NCBI GenBank assembly: GCA_963682025.1
Contig: OY821520.1
Location: 83,915,465-83,979,464, forward strand
Length of the DNA stretch: 64,000 bases
From: Cordilura impudica
Lineage: Eukaryota; Arthropoda; Insecta; Diptera; Scathophagidae
Reading direction: 5' to 3'
The position numbers and the translations under genes were made by a program. Below are positions 55,735-64,000 of the stretch, one piece after another; position 1 is the first letter of the stretch; each line of letters begins with the position of its first letter. Below the pieces are notes generated by a model. The model was not told where the DNA came from, did no database searches, and saw nothing but the letters and a program-made list of their open reading frames with translations.

Positions 55735-56432
55735 TGTTATAAGGATAAGCTACTCGGTCTAGACCGACTATACGTTGCCCTATACGATGCGGTTAGAGAC
55801 CCTATCTCTTAGGTTCAACTAACTGGATATAGAAAATAAGCATAAACCAAATTTGAGTGGCATTTTTATGAATTTTTTTGGCTGCAGATATGAAAAAATT
55901 CTTATCGGATGCTATATTTATATGGGGACTAGTGGAAAAATTTACCGATCCTGGCCATATATGGTAAAGTCACTTATATTTTCAAAAAATATATACAAAC
56001 CAAATTAGAGAAAAATCTGTGCAATATTTTTTGTTTTTGATAGATTTAAGTGAAGATCGGGAAGGTGCTCTATATGGGGCCTGTGACTAAGAATAGTCCT
56101 AGAAGGATTATTTTTGGACTACTCATTAATGGACACATACATACCCAATTTGACTGAGATCTATATGATAATTTGGATCTTATGGCAATTTATGTCGATT
56201 TCATAGGGTCATTTGTATGGGTACTAGGTCTGACAATGGACCGATTCTCACCAATTTATACAGCGTTCATCCTGTGGCCGATAAAGACTTACATACCAAA
56301 TTTCATATCATATTTGCGACCAGTAGTTTGATTAAAGGTTTCCATGCACACACAGACGGACGGACTGACAGACGGACGGACGGACATCGCTAAATCGACT
56401 CAAAAAGTGATTCTGAATCGATCTACATACTT
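55735..56432 (-). mobile_element. HINE/DINE-1-like element, inverted copy H
   Basis: The plus strand begins with the reversed hairpin CGGTCTAGACCG and CCTATCTCTTAGGTTCAACT, continues through the family body, and ends at GACGGACGGACATCGCTAAA and AAAGTGATTCTGAATCGATC. The first 60 bp or so of the 5' end are missing and the 3' tip is degenerate. Confidence 0.8.
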
Positions 56433-57293
56433 GTATTGTATACTTATAGGGCTGTTTAAATTACCGCAATTTGAATTAATTAATTTCATTAAAATGAAAA
56501 AAGTGTTCTATCGTCACGGGTGCAAAAGTATATATAGGGTTAGGGAGGACAGATTCACCTTTCTCTGGCTGGTATACGTTTCTTGTTCCCTTTTGTTCCC
56601 TAGAAGTTGTATTCCACTAAATTTGAAATTTGACACAAATATAGTAGTTTAATAAATATTTCAGAACACCCCGAATATTAAACGGTAAGGATGGGACCAC
56701 TTACAACAACTAAAGACTGCAATCCTACCAAAGACATAAAAAGGACTGCAGGTCATTATCGACGATAACTTGCAAATAGTAACCATTTATTTTTGATAAA
56801 AAAAAACAACAAAAAATCCCCTTTTTCTGAAATTAAAAAGCAGTTGAGTTTGACAGCATACCACGCCCACAATTGGCAATAGTTTAACCCAATTTTTTGG
56901 CTACATTTCCCTACAAAATGGCATTAAACTTTTAAAAATCGGTGACAAAAAAATTGAACTTTTGGCCAACGAAATCAAAGTTTCAGTCACAGTGCGCCGG
57001 GTCCTATGGCAAATTGTAAGGTATTTTGTTTCATGAGGTGTGTTTTGATGTTAATTTTAGATTATATAAAGTAAAAAATAGGCACAAGAAATGTTATTTT
57101 TTTTTTAACAATTTATGTTTTATTTAATATTAAAATACATGAGAAAATAAATCACTGTTGTGATGCTTCTTGCTGATTTTCCAGTTCGAGTGTGCAGGTA
57201 TTGCAAAGATGCAGCAATGTTGTGAGAGTTTGAAAATCAAAGAAGTCCCAAGGGACTTTCTTACAAACAGAAGAGTTAATAGACGAACCTTTA
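56433..57293. other. Noncoding DNA without recognised element
   Basis: AT-rich complex sequence. No exon, RNA gene or repeat end recognised. Confidence 0.4.
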
Positions 57294-57754
57294 TCTATAA
57301 TATTAATAGGCAAGGCGATTTCTTATGACTGATATAAAAATTTTAGTTACTATCCGTTTCTGACCAAAAAGATATTTCTTTTTAGATGTCCACCATATTT
57401 ACAGATTTGCACCGTCTGGACCTTTTTTTTTTTTTTTTTAGTAATGCTCATTTAAAGTTGCTACCAACACATACAAAGGACACATGTCTGTGTGTTTATT
57501 GTAAATAAACAAAGCCCTGTGTTGCATTTTGAATTGGCTAAAATTGATTAGCATACCTTTAGGCTCTTATAAAATTATTTATTAACGAACCTATATATAA
57601 ATATTTTGTGAGTTCAACAAATATTTATAATGCAATTTAATGAATTTTATTTAAAAAGTGTTAAATTGCGAATTGGCTAAAATTGATTAGCATTCCTTTA
57701 GGCTAAAATTTTCTTACAATTTGCATTCGAATTTCGAGGGCTGGGCTCTGCTAG
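57294..57754 (+). mobile_element. Nonautonomous Helitron, copy H8 (canonical ends)
   Basis: TCTATAATATTAATAGGC after an A at the 5' end. CATTCGAATTTCGAGGGC, then TGGGCTCTGCTAG before T at the 3' end. The interior has two copies of AATTGGCTAAAATTGATTAG about 145 bp apart, so this copy carries an internal duplication. Confidence 0.9.
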
Positions 57755-58713
57755 TCACTATTAATTCGTACATCACCAATTTTTTTTACAGTGTAACATT
57801 AATGATCACCTTTATAATGAAATGACGTTAACTTCACCAGCAAAGTTGTTCTTATCGGGAGGGTTATTTCGTTTTATTGAAATTCATTAAAAAATGTTTT
57901 TACATATTGCATTCACTGTACAACACCCATTCTGGGGATGAGAGATTTCAAGTCAGGGTGAAAGTGCTAGGCCAGTATAGTAAAACCTCCAATTATGATA
58001 ATACATGGTGAAGTTCTAAAATCAAATGTTTATCAAAATTTATTTTATGTATGTCTTTACACCAATTTAAGCGGAGACTGGTAATTTTATTGGGATTATG
58101 TTTTACAATGGTTTTACGTTGTCTTTTTATGAATACCCAGCAAAAAAAGAGCCTCCAAAATAGTGAAAAATATCTTATATGAATGATACAGATGTGGTGA
58201 AAAATTGTATCAACTCCAATCTATTTAACACAGGGTTGTCATATGATGGTTGCCTTTCATGGATTCTAGGAAGTTCATTCTTAGTAGTGCTCGCGAATTA
58301 ATGGAAACTTGATTTTTTCAATAGTGAAAAAATATTAATTTATATGGACGTTTAGGCCATAGAACATGAAGATCCAGATTTAAGAAACGATTTTAATGAT
58401 GTTATTATTTCTATTGGTTGTTAAATCTATCAAACGCAAGCGATACTTATTCCGAAAATAATACCTACAGCACTTAAAATTGTAATAAAAAATTAATAAA
58501 TATAAAGAATTGGAAATGGCAAATGAATTTTTAAAATCTAAATTTGATATTGAAGTTCCAAAAGATATTGAGATTGGAAAAATTTATATTTATGTACAAT
58601 CGCTAGAATTGAAATTAGCTATAATTAGAACTGTCATAGTACAAAGAAAATAAAAAGTTATTAAGTAAGCTGAATTAGCTATTAAGCTTTTAGGCTATTT
58701 ATTATTTTTATAA
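57755..58713. other. Noncoding DNA with a lone MITE end
   Basis: Positions 57935-57990 hold GTCAGGGTGAAAGTGCTAGG, CCAGTATAGTAAAACC, one end of the MITE family at 17703-18253. No second end was found nearby. The rest shows nothing recognisable. Confidence 0.5.
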
Positions 58714-59078
58714 TCTTTAATATTAATATGCTAGGCGATTTCTTCTGACCGATGTTCTGTTCTACCGTTTATTCCCGATTTTTATCAAACGTTTATTATT
58801 TGAAAGGTATTTCTTTTTAGTCGTTTTGCAGATTTGCAGATTTTTTAATTTTTTCCTTTATTTTGAGTAAATTGCATTTAAAGTTGCTACTAACACATAC
58901 ATAAAATTACACATATGCTATGTGTGTTTTATTAGATTTGTTAATGTGTTTGCTAATGAGTTTGTTATCTTCATTTACAATAATAGTAAATCATAAAAGT
59001 GTTGGTTTGTGAATTTGCTAGGTTTACAAAAAGCTTCCTAGAAATTGCACTCGAATTTCGAGCGCTGGAATCTGCTAG
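58714..59078 (+). mobile_element. Nonautonomous Helitron, copy H9
   Basis: 5' TCTTTAATATTAATATGC after an A. 3' CACTCGAATTTCGAGCGC, TGGAATCTGCTAG before T. This is the short variant, closest to H4 (TTACACATATGCTATGTGTG shared). Confidence 0.9.
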
Positions 59079-59547
59079 TTTTAATTAATGCATATAAAAA
59101 AGAAAAGTATTCGTACATTTGAAATATTAATACAAACAAATTAACTTACACTAAATTAATATTGCTAGTAGGATATCCTTTGCGCTTTAGTAGTCCAATT
59201 AACCGATTTGGTATCGACTTAACCAACTCTAAAATACTTATTTTAGCCCACTTATCCGAAATGTATTTTTTTAAGATCGGGTTACTCTGGGACCACCCTC
59301 GCAAAAATTCCACTAAAACTTGGTTAATGATTATTTTCTATATCAAGTTATTGCCGCAACAAAGTTGGATCCAAGAACACCGTAGAATATTATATAGTCC
59401 TTTTCGTGGCTGGATTTTTAATATCTTAGTTTATTATAAAAATTAAACCCAGCCAAAAGCAAAAATGCGAAAATTATACAAAAAAAAAAAAATAATAAAC
59501 TAAAATATGGAACTCCGGTCAGTCCTCCGGAAGAGGACTTAATTTTT
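59079..59547. other. Spacer with a HINE-like 3' trace
   Basis: TCAAGTTATTGCCGCAACAA then AGTTGGATCCAAG at 59340-59375 matches 23680-23715 in the diverged HINE (CCAGTTATTGCCGCAGTAAA). The 94-codon frame across it is therefore repeat-derived, not a gene. Confidence 0.45.
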
Positions 59548-60343
59548 ATACCCTATACCACTATGTGGTTTGGGTATAATGACTTTGTACTGCTGTTTGT
59601 AACTATCAAAAATATTTGACCTAGACCCATCTTTTATTATACCGATCGACTCAGAATCACTTTCTGAATTGATTTAGCGATGTCCGTCCGTCCGTCCGTC
59701 CGTCTGTGTGTCCATGTAAACCTTGTAATCAAACTACAGGTCGCAAATATGAATATATTTTTATGAAATTTGGTATATGAGCCTTTATCGGCCATAGGAT
59801 GAACGCTATTGAAATTGGTGAAAAGCGGTCCATGTTCAGACCTAGTCCCCATACAAATGACCCCTATGAAATCAACATAAATTGCCATAAGATCCAAACT
59901 ATCACATGGATCTTAGTCAAATTGGGTTTGTATGTGGTTATTGTATCCATTAATCAGTAGTCCAAAAAAAAATGCCTATGGGACAATTCTTAGTCATAGG
60001 CCCCATATAGAGCTGCTTCCCGATCTTCACTTAAATCTATCAAAAACAAAAATATTGCACAGATTTTTCTCAAATTTGCTTTTTATAAATTTTTTCAAAA
60101 TATAAGTGACTTGACCAGGTATGGTCAGGATCGGTCCATTTTTTGACCTAGTCCCAATATAAATATATCACCCGATATGAAGTTTTTCATATCTGCAGCC
60201 AAAAAAATTAATAACAATGGCACTCAAATTTGGTTTATGCTTATTTTCTATATCCAATTAGTTGGACCGTAGAGGTAGGGTCTCTAAACCATGGTATAGG
60301 GTATCGTATAGTCGATCTTGACCGACTATAATTTCTTACTTGT
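59548..60343 (+). mobile_element. HINE/DINE-1-like element, copy G
   Basis: Full-length: ATACCCTATACCAC start in a T run, short GTCC block, GCATGGTATAGGGTAT slightly altered (ACCATGGTATAGGGTATCG), a hairpin with one arm changed (GTCGATCTTGACCGAC) and CTTACTTGTT end. Confidence 0.9.
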
Positions 60344-61801
60344 TTATATAGTTTTTATACAAAAAAAAGTTTATATTGAACGCATAAAATTTAACTACTA
60401 GGTTGAGATAAATTATTAGTGTGATAATTATATGACACACCAAAAATTCAAAAATTTTCACCATCTGGCAACATCATCCCAAAAATGATAGATATATATT
60501 AACATATAACACCACATTAAACCTTTTTATGCCACATTCACCTCACAACAGTCTAATTTTTATTTGATTATATTAAAGTAGAGCATTTCGCCTGAAGGCT
60601 TAAGGATACAATCATTATTTCGTCTAACAGAGTATAATAAAAAAAAACAGCTATAAACCTCAATATTCACAAACTCTGTTCTATTCTAAGTAAAGGAAAA
60701 AGATTGATCTTCGACAATTACCGGCAACAATAACAAAACACAACAACAAAAAATAGTAATAATAAAATAAAATATCAAGTGGGATAAAACATGACATGGT
60801 TTTTGTAATTAATAACAGAACAAAAAAAAATCTTTTACAATATTTATGGAGATGTATTATTGAAATTAGTCGTCTTTTAGGTGGAAAGTAAACATGCTAC
60901 AATTAAACGACAAAGTATATCAAATTTCTAAGAAAGAAACGGAATTCTTTACACTTTAAACCACAGCAAGAGTGGGAATAGTTGACAAAGTCTAACAACT
61001 CTACCAACAACTCTATACTGATGATGCTGACGATGATTATAATGACGAAGGCGCATTTATGTTGCAGCAGCAGCACTCAACAACAAGTGTGAAGTATATT
61101 ATGTAGACACTGATAACACACAGCAACAACAGCATCATTTGAACATAATCATTGTTTGTTGGTGGTGTCTTGTTACTGTTGCAATAACCACACTTTGAAG
61201 TGTTTTCCGTTTTATTTTTTCCTGTTGGCAGAAAAATATATTCGAAAAATACTCGTACTGTAATAAGTGGTGACTGTCTGTGGCTGTGTTAAAAATAAAA
61301 TTGTTAGTTGGTTAGATGTTGCACCAAAGGCAATGATGGGTCGTTAAAGATAAGTGTGTTAAAAATACTTTAAACAAGCGGTTTAGGCACCATTAAACTT
61401 TTTTCACGATGTGTTTTTCTTTCGGGTTATCGAAGACAATGATTTTGTAGTTTTTCTTTTTTTTTGCCTTCCTATTTTTGAAGCTTTAGTAAATAAACAG
61501 TTAATTTTGAAAGATATGATTGATTAAAACAAGGTCAAATAGTTTGTGGCACGTTACAATATGAGAGATTTTTGATTAATTGTCATTAAAGTATGGTGGA
61601 AATTTTAGCAACATAACAACAGGTAAAACAATCATAGGCGAACAAACGATAGCATAGTCGGGTGTTAATTGGATAGCTCAGTAGGAAAGATTTTGGGATA
61701 TTTTAAGCTTAAAACGCAGTGTTGCAAACTACAAACGCTTAATCCTAACTAGTAAGAAAAATGTTTACTAAAAACAGGTGATTTTTACATGGTCCCATAG
61801 A
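60344..61801. other. Noncoding DNA, CA/CAG-rich patches
   Basis: Complex sequence with GCAGCAGCAGCACTCAACAA near 61063 and CAGCAACAACAGCATC near 61120. The reading frames are broken, so I do not call an exon. Confidence 0.45.
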
Positions 61802-62125
61802 TTATATATATATATATATATATAGTCCCGTTGTTCCTTTTAGGAGCATAGGGCCTCAACAAAAGTTTTCCATATGGGTTTGTCGATAGCGATGCATTTA
61901 ATTTCACTCCATGTTACGCCAACATCCGCAGCTTCCAACTCCACTAATCTGCGCCATGTTTTGGATGGTCGGCCCCTCCTTCGACTTCCTTGGGGTGTCC
62001 ACTCTACACCTTGCCTTGTAATATCATCTGTTGATTTTCGTAGGATGTGTCCCAACCAGTACCATTTACGACGCTTTATTTCCGTAGCAATCGATAGATT
62101 ACACTTGAAATATTTTTCATGGTTA
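61802..62125 (-). mobile_element. RTE-like non-LTR retrotransposon 3' end fragment
   Basis: On the minus strand about 90 codons read ATEIKRRKWYWLGHILRKST, then VEWTPQGSRRRGRPSKTWRR, then VTWSEIKCIAIDKPIWKTFV and EALCS with a stop at 61840. This is the conserved C-terminus of RTE/BovB-type reverse transcriptases (GH.LRK, W.PQG.R.RGRP..TWRR, W......FV.AL). A TATATA microsatellite (61802-61824) forms its 3' tail. Everything upstream is lost, so this is a strongly truncated insertion, of a clade different from the one at 9178-11292. Confidence 0.8.
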
Positions 62126-62338
62126 TATTAAAAGTTGACTTCATAATGAGCTACTCGAGCCGAACGAGTAGCTTCCATTGCAAAAGCTAATATTTTTCAT
62201 TTTTAGAAGTTTATAAAAAGAAAAATATAGCTATCTAGTACATAAAATGTGTGGTTTTTGGAATCGGACAACTATCAGTAATTTTTCCCAAAATCAGATT
62301 GTTCCACTGGCGTGGGCAAACTACTACTACTACTACTA
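62126..62338. other. Spacer before the mariner element
   Basis: Contains a CTACTACTACTACTACTA microsatellite at 62319-62337, at the edge of which the mariner element inserted. Confidence 0.5.
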
Positions 62339-63644
62339 ACGGGTGATTTTTTTGAGGTTAGGATTTTCATGCATTAGTATTTGACAGATCACGTGGGATT
62401 TCAGACATGGTGTCAAAGAGAAAGATGCTCAGTATGCTTTGACATTTCATCATGAATAGACTTACTAACGAGCAACGCTTGCAAATCATTGAATTTTATT
62501 ACCAAAATCAGTGTTCGGTTCGAAATGTGTTTCGCGCTTTACGTCCGATTTATGGTCTACATAATCGACCAAGTGAGCAAACAATTAATGCGATTGTGAC
62601 CAAGTTTCGCACTCAGTTTACTTTATTGGACATTAAACCAACCACACGAATGCGTACAGTGCGTACAGAAGAGAATATTGCGTCTGTTTCTGAGAGTGTT
62701 GCTGAAGACCGTGAAATGTCGATTCGTCGCCGTTCGCAGCAATTGGGTTTGTGTTATTCGACCACATGGAAGATTTTACGCAAAGATCTTGGTGTAAAAC
62801 CGTATAAAATACAGCTCGTGCAAGAACTGAAGCCGAACGATCTGCCACAACGTCTAATTTTCAGTGAATGGGCCCTAGAAAAGTTGGCAGAAAATCCGCT
62901 TTTTTATCGACAAATTTTGTTCAGCGATGAGGCTCATTTCTGGTTGAATGGCTTCGTAAATAAGCAAAATTGCCGTATTTGGAGTGAAGAGCAACCAGAA
63001 GCCGTTCAAGAACTGCCCATGCATCCCGAAAAATGCACTGTTTGGTGTGGTTTGTACGCTGGTGGAATCATTGGACCGTATTTTTTCAAAGATGCTGTTG
63101 GACGCAACGTTACGGTGAATGGCGATCGCTATCGTTCGATGCTAACAAACTTTTTGTTGCCAAAAATGGAAGAACTGAACTTGGTTGACATGTGGTTTCA
63201 ACAAGATGGCGCTACATGCCACACAGCTCGCGATTCTATGGCCATTTTGAGGGAAAACTTCGGAGAACAATTCATCTCAAGAAATGGACCGGTAAGTTGG
63301 CCACCAAGATCATGCGATTTGACGCCTTTAGACTATTTTTTGTGGGGCTACGTCAAGTCTAAAGTCTACAGAAATAAGCCAGCAACTATTCCAGCTTTGG
63401 AAGACAACATTTCCGAAGAAATTCGGGCTATTCCGGCCGAAATGCTCGAAAAAGTTGCCCAAAATTGGACTTTCCGAATGGACCACCTAAGACGCAGCCG
63501 CGGTCAACATTTAAATGAAATTATCTTCAAAAAGTAAATGTCATGGACCAATCTAACGTTTCAAATAAAGAACCGATGAGATTTTGCAAATTTTATGCGT
63601 TTTTTTTTAAAAAAAAGTTATCAAGCTCTTAAAAAATCACCCGT
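62339..63644 (+). mobile_element. Complete mariner-family transposon, DD41D (rosa-like), 1306 bp
   Basis: The terminal inverted repeats ACGGGTGATTTTTT(G/A)AG lie at both ends (right end TTAAAAAATCACCCGT) and are flanked directly by TA (62337-62338 and 63645-63646), the duplicated target of all Tc1/mariner elements. An uninterrupted transposase fills the middle. Both ends and the gene are intact, so the element could be active or recently active. Confidence 0.93.
62452..63537 (+). CDS. Mariner-family transposase, DD41D type
   Basis: A 361-codon intact frame starting MNRLTNEQRLQII. This enzyme cuts the element out at its inverted repeats and pastes it into TA sites. The N-terminal part (1-115) has two helix-turn-helix regions (LTNEQRLQIIEFYYQNQCSV; EDREMSIRRRSQQLGLCYST), where the second would bind the repeat ends. 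The catalytic Asp residues are D159 (ILFSDEAHF), D252 (FQQDGATCHTA) and D294 (LTPLDYFLWG). Spacing between the last two is 41, against 34 in classic mariners. DD41D is the signature of the rosa-like lineage known from tephritid flies. WCG (198-200) and HTARDSM are conserved. Length is close to the usual 345-365. No frameshift or stop is seen. An old relative lies at 19690-20040. Confidence 0.93.
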   Translation: MNRLTNEQRLQIIEFYYQNQCSVRNVFRALRPIYGLHNRPSEQTINAIVTKFRTQFTLLDIKPTTRMRTVRTEENIASVSESVAEDREMSIRRRSQQLGLCYSTTWKILRKDLGVKPYKIQLVQELKPNDLPQRLIFSEWALEKLAENPLFYRQILFSDEAHFWLNGFVNKQNCRIWSEEQPEAVQELPMHPEKCTVWCGLYAGGIIGPYFFKDAVGRNVTVNGDRYRSMLTNFLLPKMEELNLVDMWFQQDGATCHTARDSMAILRENFGEQFISRNGPVSWPPRSCDLTPLDYFLWGYVKSKVYRNKPATIPALEDNISEEIRAIPAEMLEKVAQNWTFRMDHLRRSRGQHLNEIIFKK

Positions 63645-64000
63645 TACTATAAATATATGAAAGTATACACCTCATAGATATTTGACATCATTATACAAAA
63701 AAATTTCCAAAAATACATGGTAAAATATTGATATATTGAAAAATTGAAGAATTGCGATAAAAACTGTGTAGTAGGTTAACTACTAGTCGAAAAAGATCAG
63801 CCACTTGACACTCAAACTATTCTTTTCTCATTTTCTGACACAAATATTGGCATTTGGAAAAAAAAAATTTTTTTTCTTTTTTACACTGTATGCAATTGAC
63901 CAAAATTGAAGCGTCGGTAAAGTACTACTTGACTGATAATATCCACTTTATATACAAGTGTATAAAAATATGCTCTTGTTTGAAGTTTTATGGTATCTTC
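63645..64000. other. Downstream flank, nothing recognised
   Basis: AT-rich DNA after the right TA of the mariner element. No gene or repeat family identified. Confidence 0.4.

Noticed and set aside
59162..59446. 94-codon frame as a possible gene
   Set aside because: The segment TTATTGCCGC..CAAAGTTGGATCCAAG matches sequence in the diverged HINE at 23680-23715, so it is repeat DNA.
61060..61140. GCAGCAGCAGCACTCAACAA patch as a possible Gln-rich exon
   Set aside because: Flanking frames have stops within a few codons and no convincing splice sites.

Overview
This window looks like AT-rich nuclear DNA of a higher fly, probably a calyptrate such as a blowfly or house fly relative. That placement is inference from the gene content, the GT-AG introns and the repeat families. 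About two thirds of the window is transposable elements, their remnants or simple repeats. Only two host loci are visible.

Host genes. (1) Positions 43808-49621 (+) carry a complete three-exon gene for a Golgi polypeptide N-acetylgalactosaminyltransferase of the GALNT10/pgant6 type, which starts mucin-type O-glycosylation. The splice sites rebuild a 654-residue protein with a membrane anchor, a GT-A catalytic domain and a C-terminal R-type lectin domain. Its 3.8 kb first intron is packed with repeats. (2) Positions 36308-37458 (-) hold one long internal exon, open at both ends, of a Gln/Ser/Asn/Thr-rich protein with a paxillin-LD-like leucine motif. I cannot name the gene; its other exons are outside the window or were not found.

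Repeats by region. 1-5.9 kb: satellite-like repeats, T-rich arrays, two nearly identical 0.8 kb DINE-1/HINE-like elements and a Helitron helicase remnant. 8-13.4 kb: GTAC-centred minisatellites containing a 5'-truncated non-LTR retrotransposon with a long open reverse-transcriptase frame. 13.5-27 kb: nonautonomous Helitrons, foldback elements (one a 743-bp near-palindrome), an A-rich minisatellite element and a three-deep insertion nest (21589-23785). 27-35.8 kb: a graveyard of mariner-type transposases, a second non-LTR fragment, more HINE and Helitron copies. 37.8-42.7 kb: a Helitron, a dead transposase and a 3.7 kb T-rich version of the A-rich element, invaded twice by HINEs. 50.9-60.3 kb: a second HINE subfamily, a Tc1 element, two Helitrons and another HINE. 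62339-63644: a complete mariner-family transposon of DD41D type with TA flanks, 16-17 bp terminal inverted repeats and an intact 361-codon transposase.

Two families dominate. The first is a HINE/DINE-1-like family of about 0.8 kb: it starts ATACCCTATACC, carries a GTCC microsatellite near its 5' end, ends with a perfect hairpin centred on TCTAGA and then CTTACTTGTT, and sits in T-rich DNA. The second is a canonical nonautonomous Helitron family of 0.34-0.49 kb (5' TC, 3' hairpin and CTAG, inserted between A and T). Their cross-insertions let the relative order of several events be read directly. No tRNA, rRNA or CRISPR array was recognised. I found no unknown cellular system; the most informative content is the mobile-element architecture.
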